A DNA stretch of 64,000 bases from Arabidopsis thaliana (lineage: Eukaryota > Streptophyta > Magnoliopsida > Brassicales > Brassicaceae), in contig NC_003070.9 in NCBI RefSeq assembly GCF_000001735.4, forward strand, positions 29,869,971-29,933,970. Reading direction: 5' to 3'. A program made the position numbers and the translations under genes. Shown here in pieces: positions 26,707 to 37,351 of the stretch. Position 1 is the first letter of the stretch. Each line of letters begins with the position of its first letter. Under the pieces are notes generated by a model that made no database searches, was not told the origin of the DNA, and saw nothing but the letters and a program-made list of their open reading frames with translations.

Positions 26707-26824
26707 TTAGGGTTTAAGCGGAAGGGTTTTTGGAAGAGGACAAAATCGAAAGTAAATTGAATTGAAGTCGTTGGAGCGTTGCGACTTGTGAGAGAGATGA
26801 TGTTATAGAGTTCCCTTTATATAG
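26707..26824 (-). promoter_or_regulatory. IMPDH core promoter: TATA box and telo-box
   Basis: On the minus strand CTATATAAAG (26824-26815) sits about 125 bases before the ATG. AAACCCTAA (26715-26707) lies in the leader 16 bases before it. Telo-boxes are common in promoters and leaders of plant genes for nucleotide and protein synthesis. Confidence 0.6.
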
Positions 26825-27934
26825 TCCCAATCAAATCAAATCGGAAGGGTTCTTCCTTTTTTTTTTTTTTTTACTTTTTTACCTTTTTCCTATTTTCTCA
26901 CCTTTTTTCTGTTTTTATTTTTTTGCCGATTTTGAGTTTACCACTTTTTCATATATTCGATTTTTTTGTTCCATTCTGGTTTAAAAACTAATTTTCCATA
27001 GGTACAGAATACAATACAAAACAAAAATGCTGAACGAACATTATATTCATTTTTTTCTTTTGTATCCATTTAACATTAGGTCTCTGGATTTTGCCGAATT
27101 TTTCTGATCAATACAAAATTTTTTTTTTTTTTTTCACCCACAGAGTTCGAAACCACAGTTCATATGTCTTCAAAACGCCACTAGACCAGTAATTACTTGG
27201 TTACTAAAAAGGCCATATTGTTTTATAGCAACTAATTTTTTGCTAGTTCACCATGAACAAAATGCATGAACCAAAATATTCAAGTGATTAAAGTACTCAC
27301 GCAATATCTGCACACGGTAGAATTAACCCACATTTGTAACGATTAATTTCTATTGTACGAATGTTTTTCGTATAACAGAATAAGGTACATCAAGTTACAT
27401 TGTTCCTACGTAAACTGTTTCACTTACATTGTTGAGACTCTTTCATATATACTCACTTAAATCTGCAGTTGCGATTCTTTTGAATACCTAGTACAAAATT
27501 AGTGAACAACGCTAATCAACAGCAAAACCTAGCAGGGTGACATTTCACGTGTTTGAGATAATAGACCGGCGTAGAAGTTTTTCTATAAATAAAAAAAGAT
27601 GTCGTGGTGAGAAACTGAGAATGCGTATATTACTTTATTTCAAAGCTACTAAATCATTGTGGGAGAAAAGGGATGTGTGTATAAATAAAGGAATTATTAG
27701 TGATAGTAGTTAAGTAGATGCAACGTACCACAAGTCTAGAAGACCTAATTCCATTAGCAAAAGCAATATACGTATTTAGCATAAGATTTATAATTATGCC
27801 ATTCCCAAGAAATAAGCTTTAATTGGTTTCAACTTACAAGTGAGCGACCCACCTAAACATATTATATCTAGATTTCTTTGATATTATTCGTATCCAACAA
27901 AATGTAAAGTGAGAGCTGTCTTCGTCTTCATGCA
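26825..27934. other. Intergenic between IMPDH and the X8-domain gene
   Basis: About 1.1 kb, T-rich near 26850-27130 with two long T runs. No gene, hairpin or direct repeat recognised. It holds the distal IMPDH promoter and the 3' flank of the X8-domain gene. Confidence 0.6.
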
Positions 27935-29297
27935 TCAGAAGAAATCAAAATGGCACCCGTTAAAGCCTGTTTGCCATTCAATAACATTGTTTAAAAAAAT
28001 GAATATTACCAATAAATAATAGTTGATAAACAAATATTTCTCTTACTTGGATCAACGGTGACAAGCATGCCAGTGCCGCCGAACGTGCACGAGCCACCCG
28101 TACTTTTGGTCCGTTGCCAATAGCTATTGTAGGCGAACGAAGCATGGGCCCACAATGTATTAGGCTTAAAGCAAGGCCCGTTAGGCTGAATTGAATGACA
28201 ATCAGCTCCTGACCCACATGCAAAGTTCATGGCTTCTTGAATAATTGGGTCAGGGACCGAGGGCTTAGCTACGCACCAGTAAGCCGACGTCGGAGTTACG
28301 CTCGGTGACGGTGGTGCCATGGGTGGCGGATAAACGATTGGGGGAAGAAACCCCGATGATGGACTTGGAATTGATCCGGTAGGTGTTGATGGGCCCGGTT
28401 CAGAGTAAGGTGGGCCTAAAACGGGCCCTGGTGTATAACCAGATTCTGGAGGGCTAGGAACTATTTCTGGCGGGTTTGGGCTGGAGGATTCAGGCGGGTA
28501 TGGAATGGTAATGGGTGGGTTTGGATTAGAGGATGACTCTGGTGGGTTTGGGTTAGAGGATGATTCGGGTGGGTTAGGGACGGTAACGGGTGGGTTTGGG
28601 TTAGAGGATGATTCGGGTGGGTTTGGGTTTGAGTTTGGATTAGAGGATGAATCAGGTGGGTTTGGGTTAGAGGATGATTCGGGTGGATTAGGGACGGTAA
28701 CGGGTGGGTTTGGGTTTGAGTTTGGATTAGAGGATGAATCAGGTGGGTTCGGGTTAGAGGATGATTCGGGTGGGTTGGGGTTGGAGTTCGGGTTAGAGGA
28801 GGAGTCGGGTGGGTTAGGTAATGTGATTGGGCCGGGAGGTGGGCTAAGACCAGGATAAGAGGAGGAAGGAGGAGTATTTGGGGGATTAATGCAAAAAGGA
28901 GGGGCATTTCCGGGAACTGAAAGTGGGGGAAGTGAAACATAAGGAGGTAGAGTGAGAGTTGTGCTAACGCCATAAGGTTGAGTGTTGGAGGATGAAGAGT
29001 AGTCTAAAGGCTGAGCAAGATTGAGCTGTGTCATCATTTTCTGTAACAATGATGTGTGCTTTAATGCTTTGATCATCATCACCTTCTTTGGCTCTCTCTC
29101 AAATCCCACGCTTTTTCTTGCATCTACTACTATATAAGAAAATCATAATCAATATCAAATGCTTTTAGAGATAGAGTTGGATAGAGAGAAAGAAAGAAAG
29201 AGACAGAGATGATTTTACCATAATGAGTGAAGAAGTTGGCTGAGAGAAAGAGACAAAGAAGAAGACAAATAGTTGTGAAGACTCGATATGATTCCAT
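27935..29297 (-). CDS. Secreted proline-rich protein with C-terminal X8 (CBM43) domain, 397 aa
   Basis: Three exons: 29297-29219, 29129-28047 and 27966-27935. Exon 1 encodes a signal peptide (MESYRVFTTICLLLCLFLS). Residues of about 128-275 are a Pro/Ser/Asn repeat built from blocks such as NPPESSSNPNPPDSSSNP, PVTVPNPP and NSNPN. The X8 domain covers about 311-397: it starts WCVAKP and has the six-cysteine pattern including CGSGADC, GPCF and SCTFGG. The last exon supplies FNGCHFDFF and the final cysteine, so the small third exon is needed for a complete domain. X8 domains bind beta-1,3-glucan (callose); the protein probably acts in the wall or at plasmodesmata. At1g79480 from memory. The exon 2 acceptor is a TAGTAG tandem. 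Confidence 0.92.
28480..28830 (-). repeat. Coding minisatellite in the X8-domain gene
   Basis: GGGTGGGTTTGG- and TTAGAGGATGATTC-type units recur about ten times, encoding the Pro/Ser/Asn repeat. Because units are multiples of three, five or more frames stay open, producing artefact frames on both strands. Confidence 0.8.
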
Positions 29298-30646
29298 GGT
29301 TTTAAGATGAATACCAAAAGAGAAATAAAACCAATTAGCTATACACTCTCAAGAGTAAGAAGACAAAGAAACAGGACCAAGATAGGTTAAATATTTGTCT
29401 CTTCGCTCTCTCGTTCTTTATATATATCGCGTATGTGTGTGTGTGTCATGTGCATGTGTACAAACCAAAACAAAAACCTCAAAGAATCCTTGCAAGGTAA
29501 CCTGTGGAAGGATATAAGGTTCTGTTTCTCATAAAGATTCGCACTTTAGTTGCATACTTTCGTTGTCACAGAAGATCACTTTACTGGAGACAATGTGCAA
29601 ATTTTTACCATATTTAACCAATTTTGATCTGTCTAACTTATGTTGATAGTAGAAGAATATACATATATGTATGGCAATGGGCATATATGCTTGCTTGACA
29701 CTGCAAAAACAATCAGAGAGGAAAGCTGTTTATAAATAAACTTTTGCTTGCTTTGTACTCAAACAAAGCTCTTTTACATTTATCTTTTTCTTGACTACAT
29801 CCATTTGCATAAGCTTCACATATTCTCTTTAGATGCTCTTTTCTACAGACTAAAAGGCTTGCAAATAATATAATTACAAACCAACTGATGAGTTTTTCAC
29901 TATTTAATTGCTTTTATTTTATAGCAATTCATCCAAGTAAATCCTTGATCTACAAAAATTAAAAGAATGTACAAAACCAAAGACATTATTGGGAAAATTC
30001 AAATATTTAATTGCTACCATATATCAAAATATTTTCAGTTTAACATTAGGTAACTAGGAAACTAGTTATAAGAGTGATGAGTTAGTGTTATTGTATCCAT
30101 GTATCCACCATAGTCTAGACTCTATAATCAAATTCAGATTCAAAATTTTGTGTTTATATGATTTTTTTTTCATATAAAATAACTAAAATTTTAAGTAAAA
30201 TACATGAATTTCGATTTTATTTTATTTTCCTTTGTAGAAGATAATTGATAGTTGATGAGCAAAACATTTAAAGAAATTTGTACTAAATTGATGAGTTAAT
30301 TTTTTTTTGTTTTTTGTTTTTGATGTGTGTGTGGTTAATTGGTTATTTTTTCTCTAACGTTAAAATGATTTTTTGCTAATTGGTAATGATTTTTCTCTAC
30401 TATTGTAATCTAAATTAAAGCTGCACTTGTTGTAAAAACGTTTTCTTTTGAATCTAATTTAACATGAAATTCAAAAAAAATAATCTATTTTGGGAAAACC
30501 CCACACTGTTCTAAAGCCTCTGGTTTTAGGGTTTAAGCCGACGGAGGAGACGGAAAAATCGCCATCTCTGGAGTCCAGGTTAGAATTGATTCCTCAAATT
30601 TCAATTCTTCGCATTACATGACCCAATAATTCCGTCTACATCTTCG
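29298..30646. other. Divergent interval between X8-domain gene and EMB2217
   Basis: 1.35 kb. A TATATATATC string near 29420 and a (GT)n run at about 29433-29445 lie on the X8-gene side. A telo-box lies on the EMB2217 side. The middle is AT-rich with nothing recognised. Confidence 0.6.
30524..30536. promoter_or_regulatory. Telo-box upstream of EMB2217
   Basis: TTTTAGGGTTTAA lies 111 bases before the EMB2217 ATG. It contains AAACCCTAAA on the opposite strand, the plant telo-box. Confidence 0.6.
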
Positions 30647-33157
30647 ATGATCCGTGGAAGAACCGCGAAAGTAATTCCCAGAAATGTCATTTTTACGCTT
30701 AGTAGGAGTTCCATTTCTGAGTCTCCATTGATTTCTCCGAGTCGAATAAACCCTAAATTAGCCGGTAGTTTCTCGTTCAACATCCGATTATTGAGCTATT
30801 TCACTGTTAGAAATGGCTTTTGTCCCGATTGTTCTGTACCGAGAGACCCTAATTTTGTTGGATTGACTACACAATGTCGGAGTATTGTCAGGAGGTTTTG
30901 TAGTGAAAAGATTGGAAGTAGTGAATCTAGTGGCTGGACAGAGGAGGTTGAGTATTTAGATGAGTCGGGTAGTGTACTACACAGTGGTAAGGGAATAAGA
31001 TCAGTAGAGCCAGGGCTTGATGACCATGTAATGGTTGGTGGATTGAAGAAGCCTTACATGAATGCTTCTTCTGTTGCAAAGATTGTTGAAGTTGTTCAGA
31101 GGTGGAAATGGGGACCGGAGTTGGAGACTCAGTTAGATAAACTCCAGTTTGTTCCGAATATGGTTCATATTACGCAGTCTTTGAAGATTGTTAAAGAGGT
31201 TGATGCGGCGCTGAGTCTGTTTAGGTGGGCTAAGAAGCAGCCTTGGTATCTGCCTTCGGATGAATGTTATGTCGTGTTGTTTGATGGGTTGAACCAGGGA
31301 AGGGATTTTGTTGGGATTCAGTCGTTGTTTGAGGAGATGGTTCAAGACTCGAGTAGTCACGGTGATTTGTCGTTTAACGCCTATAACCAAGTGATTCAGT
31401 ATTTGGCTAAAGCTGAGAAACTGGAGGTTGCTTTTTGTTGTTTCAAAAAGGCTCAAGAGTCGGGATGCAAAATTGATACGCAGACATATAATAATCTAAT
31501 GATGTTGTTTCTGAACAAAGGTCTCCCGTATAAGGCATTTGAGATTTATGAGAGCATGGAGAAAACTGATAGTTTGTTGGATGGGTCAACTTATGAGCTG
31601 ATAATTCCAAGCTTGGCCAAATCCGGCCGTCTTGATGCAGCTTTCAAGCTTTTTCAGCAAATGAAAGAAAGGAAACTCCGACCAAGCTTTAGTGTGTTTT
31701 CTTCGCTTGTTGATTCAATGGGGAAAGCTGGTCGATTGGACACATCAATGAAGGTTTACATGGAAATGCAGGGATTTGGCCATAGGCCATCAGCAACTAT
31801 GTTTGTTTCCTTGATTGATTCATATGCTAAAGCTGGTAAGCTGGATACTGCTCTTAGGCTTTGGGATGAGATGAAGAAGTCAGGTTTCAGGCCAAACTTT
31901 GGATTGTACACAATGATCATTGAATCTCATGCAAAATCAGGAAAGCTTGAAGTAGCAATGACGGTTTTCAAAGACATGGAGAAAGCTGGGTTTTTACCGA
32001 CACCATCCACATATTCGTGTCTATTGGAGATGCATGCTGGATCTGGGCAAGTAGACTCTGCAATGAAAATCTATAACTCCATGACTAATGCTGGGTTAAG
32101 GCCTGGCCTGAGCAGTTATATTTCTCTTCTTACACTTCTGGCCAACAAAAGACTTGTCGATGTTGCTGGGAAGATACTACTCGAGATGAAAGCAATGGGG
32201 TATTCCGTAGATGTCTGCGCTAGCGATGTTTTGATGATATATATCAAAGATGCTTCTGTGGATCTTGCTCTGAAATGGCTTAGGTTCATGGGTTCTTCAG
32301 GGATCAAAACAAACAATTTTATCATCAGGCAGTTATTTGAATCATGCATGAAAAATGGTCTATACGATTCAGCTAGGCCTTTGCTGGAGACACTCGTGCA
32401 TTCTGCTGGAAAAGTTGACTTGGTGCTTTACACTTCGATTCTCGCCCATCTTGTCAGATGCCAAGACGAAGATAAAGAGAGACAATTGATGTCAATCCTC
32501 AGCGCTACCAAGCATAAAGCTCATGCCTTTATGTGTGGTCTCTTCACAGGTCCAGAACAGAGGAAACAACCAGTTCTAACGTTTGTCAGAGAGTTTTACC
32601 AAGGGATTGATTACGAACTCGAAGAAGGAGCTGCTAGGTACTTTGTGAATGTCCTTCTCAACTACCTTGTCTTGATGGGTCAAATAAACCGAGCTCGATG
32701 TGTCTGGAAAGTAGCGTACGAGAACAAACTCTTTCCAAAAGCCATCGTCTTTGATCAACACATTGCTTGGTCTCTCGATGTGAGAAACTTATCTGTCGGA
32801 GCTGCGCTCATAGCCGTGGTTCACACTCTCCACAGGTTCAGAAAACGAATGCTTTACTACGGAGTAGTCCCGAGACGTATAAAGCTAGTCACAGGACCGA
32901 CATTGAAGATTGTAATTGCTCAAATGCTGAGCTCTGTTGAGTCGCCTTTTGAAGTCAGCAAAGTCGTCTTGAGGGCACCAGGAGAGTTGGTGATGGAGTG
33001 GTTCAAGAAACCGATCGTGCAACAGTTTCTTCTGAACGAGATCCCATCACGGTCTGATATATTGATGCATAAGATGAACGTGATGTTCCCAAGCTCGGCT
33101 CCTGAGCTTAGATCTATGTCACCTCCCAAACCACTCATGTCATCGAAAGCGTTCTAA
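30647..33157 (+). CDS. EMB2217: P-class PPR protein EMB2217, 836 aa
   Basis: One uninterrupted exon of 836 codons, typical of PPR genes. The N-terminus is basic and Ser-rich with few acids, so organellar import is likely. From about residue 170 to 620 there are degenerate 35-residue PPR units, recognisable by strings such as TYNNLMMLFLNKG, AGRLDTSMKVYMEM and PNFGLYTMIIESHAKSGK. They form an RNA-binding alpha-solenoid. The C-terminal 130 residues (around VPRRIKLVTGPTLKI) resemble a degenerate SMR-type tail rather than PPRs. The locus is recalled as embryo-defective 2217, so it is probably essential. Its RNA target is unknown. Confidence 0.93.
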   Translation: MIRGRTAKVIPRNVIFTLSRSSISESPLISPSRINPKLAGSFSFNIRLLSYFTVRNGFCPDCSVPRDPNFVGLTTQCRSIVRRFCSEKIGSSESSGWTEEVEYLDESGSVLHSGKGIRSVEPGLDDHVMVGGLKKPYMNASSVAKIVEVVQRWKWGPELETQLDKLQFVPNMVHITQSLKIVKEVDAALSLFRWAKKQPWYLPSDECYVVLFDGLNQGRDFVGIQSLFEEMVQDSSSHGDLSFNAYNQVIQYLAKAEKLEVAFCCFKKAQESGCKIDTQTYNNLMMLFLNKGLPYKAFEIYESMEKTDSLLDGSTYELIIPSLAKSGRLDAAFKLFQQMKERKLRPSFSVFSSLVDSMGKAGRLDTSMKVYMEMQGFGHRPSATMFVSLIDSYAKAGKLDTALRLWDEMKKSGFRPNFGLYTMIIESHAKSGKLEVAMTVFKDMEKAGFLPTPSTYSCLLEMHAGSGQVDSAMKIYNSMTNAGLRPGLSSYISLLTLLANKRLVDVAGKILLEMKAMGYSVDVCASDVLMIYIKDASVDLALKWLRFMGSSGIKTNNFIIRQLFESCMKNGLYDSARPLLETLVHSAGKVDLVLYTSILAHLVRCQDEDKERQLMSILSATKHKAHAFMCGLFTGPEQRKQPVLTFVREFYQGIDYELEEGAARYFVNVLLNYLVLMGQINRARCVWKVAYENKLFPKAIVFDQHIAWSLDVRNLSVGAALIAVVHTLHRFRKRMLYYGVVPRRIKLVTGPTLKIVIAQMLSSVESPFEVSKVVLRAPGELVMEWFKKPIVQQFLLNEIPSRSDILMHKMNVMFPSSAPELRSMSPPKPLMSSKAF

Positions 33158-33633
33158 CAGGGGAGACAAAAGTCATGGGTTTTTGTAGGCGGGTTCTCTG
33201 TTTCAGATCTCTCATTGTTAATACTTGTCTGAAAATATAATGGAAATGATATTTACGTCTTTAAATCATTGTTAGTTCATTTTTGTTCGATTACGTCTTT
33301 AATGTCTCCGAGTAAAGCTTACGTCCTTATCCTGGATAGGAATTAATCTGTCCCGAGTATTCCTACGTTCTTATCCTGGATAGGAATTAATCTGTCCATG
33401 TATCCAAACATCACCTCTCAGTTAATATCTCCAATTTACACGACGCGCTAAAGGTGAGAGGAGATCTCACTTGCCTTCTTCACTCACTCTGCAGCAACTT
33501 CGAGATCAAGTTAAAGGTCAGATTCCTTAATTCTCCATTTCTTATTTGCTTCGTTGCAGAGAAGAATTAGGTTTTCCCGATCTTCGGATTCTGATTCTGA
33601 TTTTCTTTTGCGATTATTGGCTTGGCGATAAGA
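33158..33633. other. Intergenic between EMB2217 and KDSA1, with a short direct repeat
   Basis: 476 bases containing the EMB2217 3' end, a 33-bp duplicated segment and a CT-rich KDSA1 leader. Confidence 0.6.
33321..33397. repeat. Two copies of a 33-bp direct repeat
   Basis: 33321-33353 and 33365-33397 are identical except for one base (ACGTC versus ACGTT). Each contains the near-palindrome TTATCCTGGATAGGAA. Period is 44 bases. Confidence 0.9.
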
Positions 33634-36019
33634 ATGGCGGCAACATCACTATTGTACAATCAGCTCAAGGTTTGAGTCTCGCCTTTTTGTTTTCAGAATG
33701 TTGAATGTTGGCTTCTTACGGTAAAATCGAGTTTGATTCTAATACGTATATCGTGTATAGGCTGCTGAACCATTCTTCTTGTTGGCTGGTCCAAATGTGA
33801 TTGAATCCGAGGAACATATTCTTCGAATGGCAAAGCACATTAAAGACATTTCCACAAAGTATGATTTCTTGTACTCCGTTTTTCCCCCTGAGAGATCTTT
33901 GTATGAATGTGTATTGATCTCTATATGAAAATTGATTACAGTAGAGAACTCAACTGAGAGATGAACTTTGAACAATGTGTTTTCTTTTTTCAAGATCCTC
34001 ATGCTACTTTTGTTGTGTCTGTGTGTGTGAATGGTGTAGAGTTGGGCTGCCCCTGGTTTTCAAGTCAAGTTTTGATAAAGCTAACAGAACTTCTTCAAAG
34101 TCATTTCGTGGTCCTGGCATGGCCGAGGGTCTGAAGGTATCTTCCCCTGTATACCTTTAATCACTCTTTTTATGCCTTGGGATGTCTAAATATAGATGAA
34201 TTGGATGTTAGGACTGTGGATATGAGAACCTTCACAGAGTATTGATCGATCTTATATATGTAAACTAATTGATAGCAGCCATTGCATTACTCTCCCCTAT
34301 GATGCTACCATATACTTGAACGTGAAATTGCTTTAATTTTTTTTTTTTCTGAACAAGAATAATGATGGTCACATTTCTGGTTCTCCAACGCAGATTCTTG
34401 AGAAGGTGAAGGTAGCATATGATCTACCAATAGTAACTGATGTTCATGAATCAAGCCAGGTATAAATGAACGTAATCACATAAAAGATTGAGATTTAGCA
34501 AGTCTTTAGTACCTTCTAATGTGTGATTTTATTTTCCTTAGTGTGAAGCAGTTGGCAAGGTTGCAGATATAATTCAGATTCCAGCATTCTTATGTCGCCA
34601 GGTGAGACTCTAAACTGTATTTTCCTCAAAGCTTTTGATTGTAGCTTTCAAACTGTCGATCTTGGATTGATATCTGTTCTATGGTTGATGATTTAAGTTG
34701 TTAATTGTAATTCCACAGACAGATCTTCTGGTTGCAGCAGCACAAACCGGAAAAATTATCAATATTAAGAAAGGACAATTCTGTGCTCCTTCTGTGAGTT
34801 CTTTCTTCCTGCGTTTTCAAGCTGGTCAAAATATTTGGCTGGAATACTTTTGATGACTGGTTATATATATGCTAAGGTCATGGAGAATTCAGCTGAGAAG
34901 ATCAGACTGGCTGGGAATCCAAATGTTATGGTTTGTGAAAGAGGAACCATGTTCGGATACAGTAAGTTATCATCTCCTTTTCAAATATTGTGTCCACGGA
35001 ATTTAGTATTGTAGATATTCTCAAATCTCATGCAAATCTCTTGGAATTAAAAAAAATTGGATTGCTGAAGTATACATTAGAGGGTGCTAAAACAATTTTT
35101 TTTCTCTGCCTTTACAATTGACTGACTGATACTCTTTTTGGTTTTGATTATCAGATGATTTGATAGTAGATCCACGAAACTTCGAGTGGATGAGAGAAGC
35201 TAATTGTCCTGTTGTATGTATCTTGCTCCATCCTTTTTTTTCTTTTTCATGTTGCTTATTCTGCTTTATGTTCTTCAATCTGCAATCTACAATTTAACAT
35301 ACACGTTTAATTTATTGGCAGGTCGCTGATATAACCCATTCACTACAACAACCTGCAGGCAAGAAGGTATGATCCTTTTAAAAAGTAACTTTTTATTTTA
35401 TTTTGAAGCCAGCAATAACCAAATAGTTTGAACACGAACAATACATTCTGATGTAGTTGGATGGTGGTGGTGTTGCAAGTGGAGGCCTTCGCGAGTTAAT
35501 ACCATGCATTGCAAGAACAGCTGTAGCAGTTGGCGTCGATGGAATTTTCATGGAGGTAGTATATACCTTGTTTGATACCAAATCGTTTTAGAAATTTTAT
35601 CAAGCTCATTGGATTATTGGTCACATAATTCTGGATTCGTTGTTCCAACTTGATTATGATCAGGTTCATGATGATCCTCTAAGTGCTCCAGTTGATGGTC
35701 CAACTCAATGGGTGAGTTTTATGTCCTACTCAATGTTTACGAAAGTATCCATCTCGTTCTTGCAATGGTGTGAATATTCTTGTGTTTTTCCATTGTCAAA
35801 GCCTTTGCGCCATCTAGAAGAACTCCTGGAAGAGCTCATTGCGATTGCGGTAAGCCTTTTAAATCCATGAATTATTACTCTTTGGTTCACATTTTTGTTT
35901 CAGGGATCTGTCTCCTTGAACACCATTAACAATGGCAAGATCTTGACTCTTTTATTCCGCAGAGGGTTACAAAAGGGAAGCAGCGGCTTCAAATCGACCT
36001 TACACCCTACCGTGATTAA
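33634..36019 (+). CDS. KDSA1: KDO-8-phosphate synthase, 290 aa
   Basis: Thirteen exons: 33634-33669, 33761-33858, 34040-34136, 34394-34459, 34542-34601, 34719-34793, 34877-34961, 35155-35213, 35322-35366, 35457-35555, 35664-35711, 35802-35849, 35963-36019. They join to 290 residues with the whole KdsA TIM barrel: [52 protein letters not shown] and [16 protein letters not shown]. It condenses phosphoenolpyruvate with D-arabinose 5-phosphate to KDO-8-phosphate, a precursor of the KDO in rhamnogalacturonan II of the pectic cell wall. No transit peptide is apparent, so it is cytosolic. The last intron has an alternative acceptor at 35903 that would replace the final exon. A second paralogue (KDSA2, near At1g16340) is recalled from memory. 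Confidence 0.96.
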
Positions 36020-36640
36020 AATCAAAGGCTCAGTGATCGCGAGGTTGGTGACCCAAACGGGCATATATGATACGACTTTCTCATCATTTAAATAATCCCC
36101 ACAAAAAAACTGTTTATAATCTTCTCACTTTCAGTAGAGACTAGTTGCAAAAAGGGTGAACGTTTTAAAGAAGCACCATGTTAATGCATCATCTGTCATC
36201 ACTGTTCTTGTTTACAAGAAGTTAAGAGATCAGAGATTGCTTCTGAAGAACTGAAAATGTTGGGCTTCTCTTATATTGGCCCGGCAATATTCTTATTCAT
36301 TTGTCTGAAACTTTTAGGTCTACTCGCGGACATTTGGGTCCCCATCAAAATCCCAGAGATTAAAGATGATCTAGTCAGTGATGAGCCTTTGTTTCTGTTT
36401 CCTCCACCAACATTCGCTTCAAAATAATTCGAATTAAGAAAGTATTGAGCTCTATACTATAGTCATACTCAGAAATACGGTTGTATATGTGTGGTTTCTC
36501 TCTGATTTTGTACTTGGGATAATATATCTGTTGAACCCTGTAATTTCTCGTGAACGGGATGATAGTCGTGCTTGATTTGCGTTGGATACAGAACTAAATC
36601 CAACAAAGCATCGGTGGACTTAAGCTAAAATGTGATCTAA

Positions 36641-36670
36641 TGGGCTTTGTAATGGGCTTGGGCTATATAT
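36641..36670 (+). promoter_or_regulatory. Site II cluster plus TATA box with no known gene behind it
   Basis: TGGGCT occurs three times (36641, 36653, 36659) and runs into CTATATAT (36663-36670). The arrangement, site II elements just before a TATA box, is a normal plant promoter and points to transcription of the plus strand from about 36700. Confidence 0.5.
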
Positions 36671-36840
36671 GTGAAGACTAAGGCGGTAAATTCAGGGTCA
36701 TAATTCGTCTCTGTTTCAAATACTGAAAGTTGTCTCAAATGATTTCAGCTTTCACAAGTTTGCAAGTACAATTCCTCTTTCTCGGTTCTCGCTCTCTAGA
36801 AAGCGAAACAGAGCGGAAAAGGCAGATGTGAGGAAGAAGA

Positions 36841-37351
36841 TGAGCTTCGAGAAGGTAAAAATCTCCACGAAACCCTAAGTTTCTTCATGATTCTAATTGA
36901 TAGTTTATCCGCATTACTTGATGATGTAGGAAGAGGTACGACGAAATTATTCTATGTGAAATCTTAAGTTTAAGCTAGGGTTTCTCTTCCTCCTCTAATG
37001 GTGTTGAGATGCAAGTAATTTTCGCCTGTTGTTTATTTCTGTGAGCAGCGTTGTAAATATAGAGAAGGGATTTCGAAACTCTAATTACGGATTCCATGAG
37101 TGAATCAAAGCTTTTCTCATTTGTAATTCACTCATTAATTATGCCTATTCTCTTCTCTGGATAAACTAAAGATAGTCTCCTTGAAAACTGCCATGTAGAA
37201 TTGATCTTTTGCATTGTCTACCATATTCAGTCTTGTGTATTTTAGCATTTGATTATCCTAAACCGAAGTGCTGATGCAGGCACAAAACCCAGCTTTGGGC
37301 TTTAACTTAGAAACATGGAATTTCTATCAACTGGCTAATTCAAGTGAGTAG
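36841..37351 (+). other. Possible spliced 30-codon reading frame (very tentative)
   Basis: Joining 36841-36855, 36930-36935 and 37280-37351 at GT-AG sites gives an ATG-initiated 30-residue frame, MSFEKEE plus a segment starting AQNPALGFNLETW, ending at TAG. Skipping the 6-base middle exon also keeps frame. The sequence resembles nothing I know. An upstream frame of similar length starts at 36739. The locus may instead be a non-coding RNA; splice sites are inferred only from consensus. Confidence 0.2.

Noticed and set aside
28505..28858. 117-codon plus-strand frame of GGFGLEDDSG repeats
   Set aside because: It is the mirror of the proline-rich repeat of the X8-domain protein on the other strand; it starts and ends within the repeat and has no promoter.
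28461..28973. 170-codon minus-strand frame rich in Pro/Thr/His
   Set aside because: Same repeat read in another phase; the correct frame carries a signal peptide and a full X8 domain.
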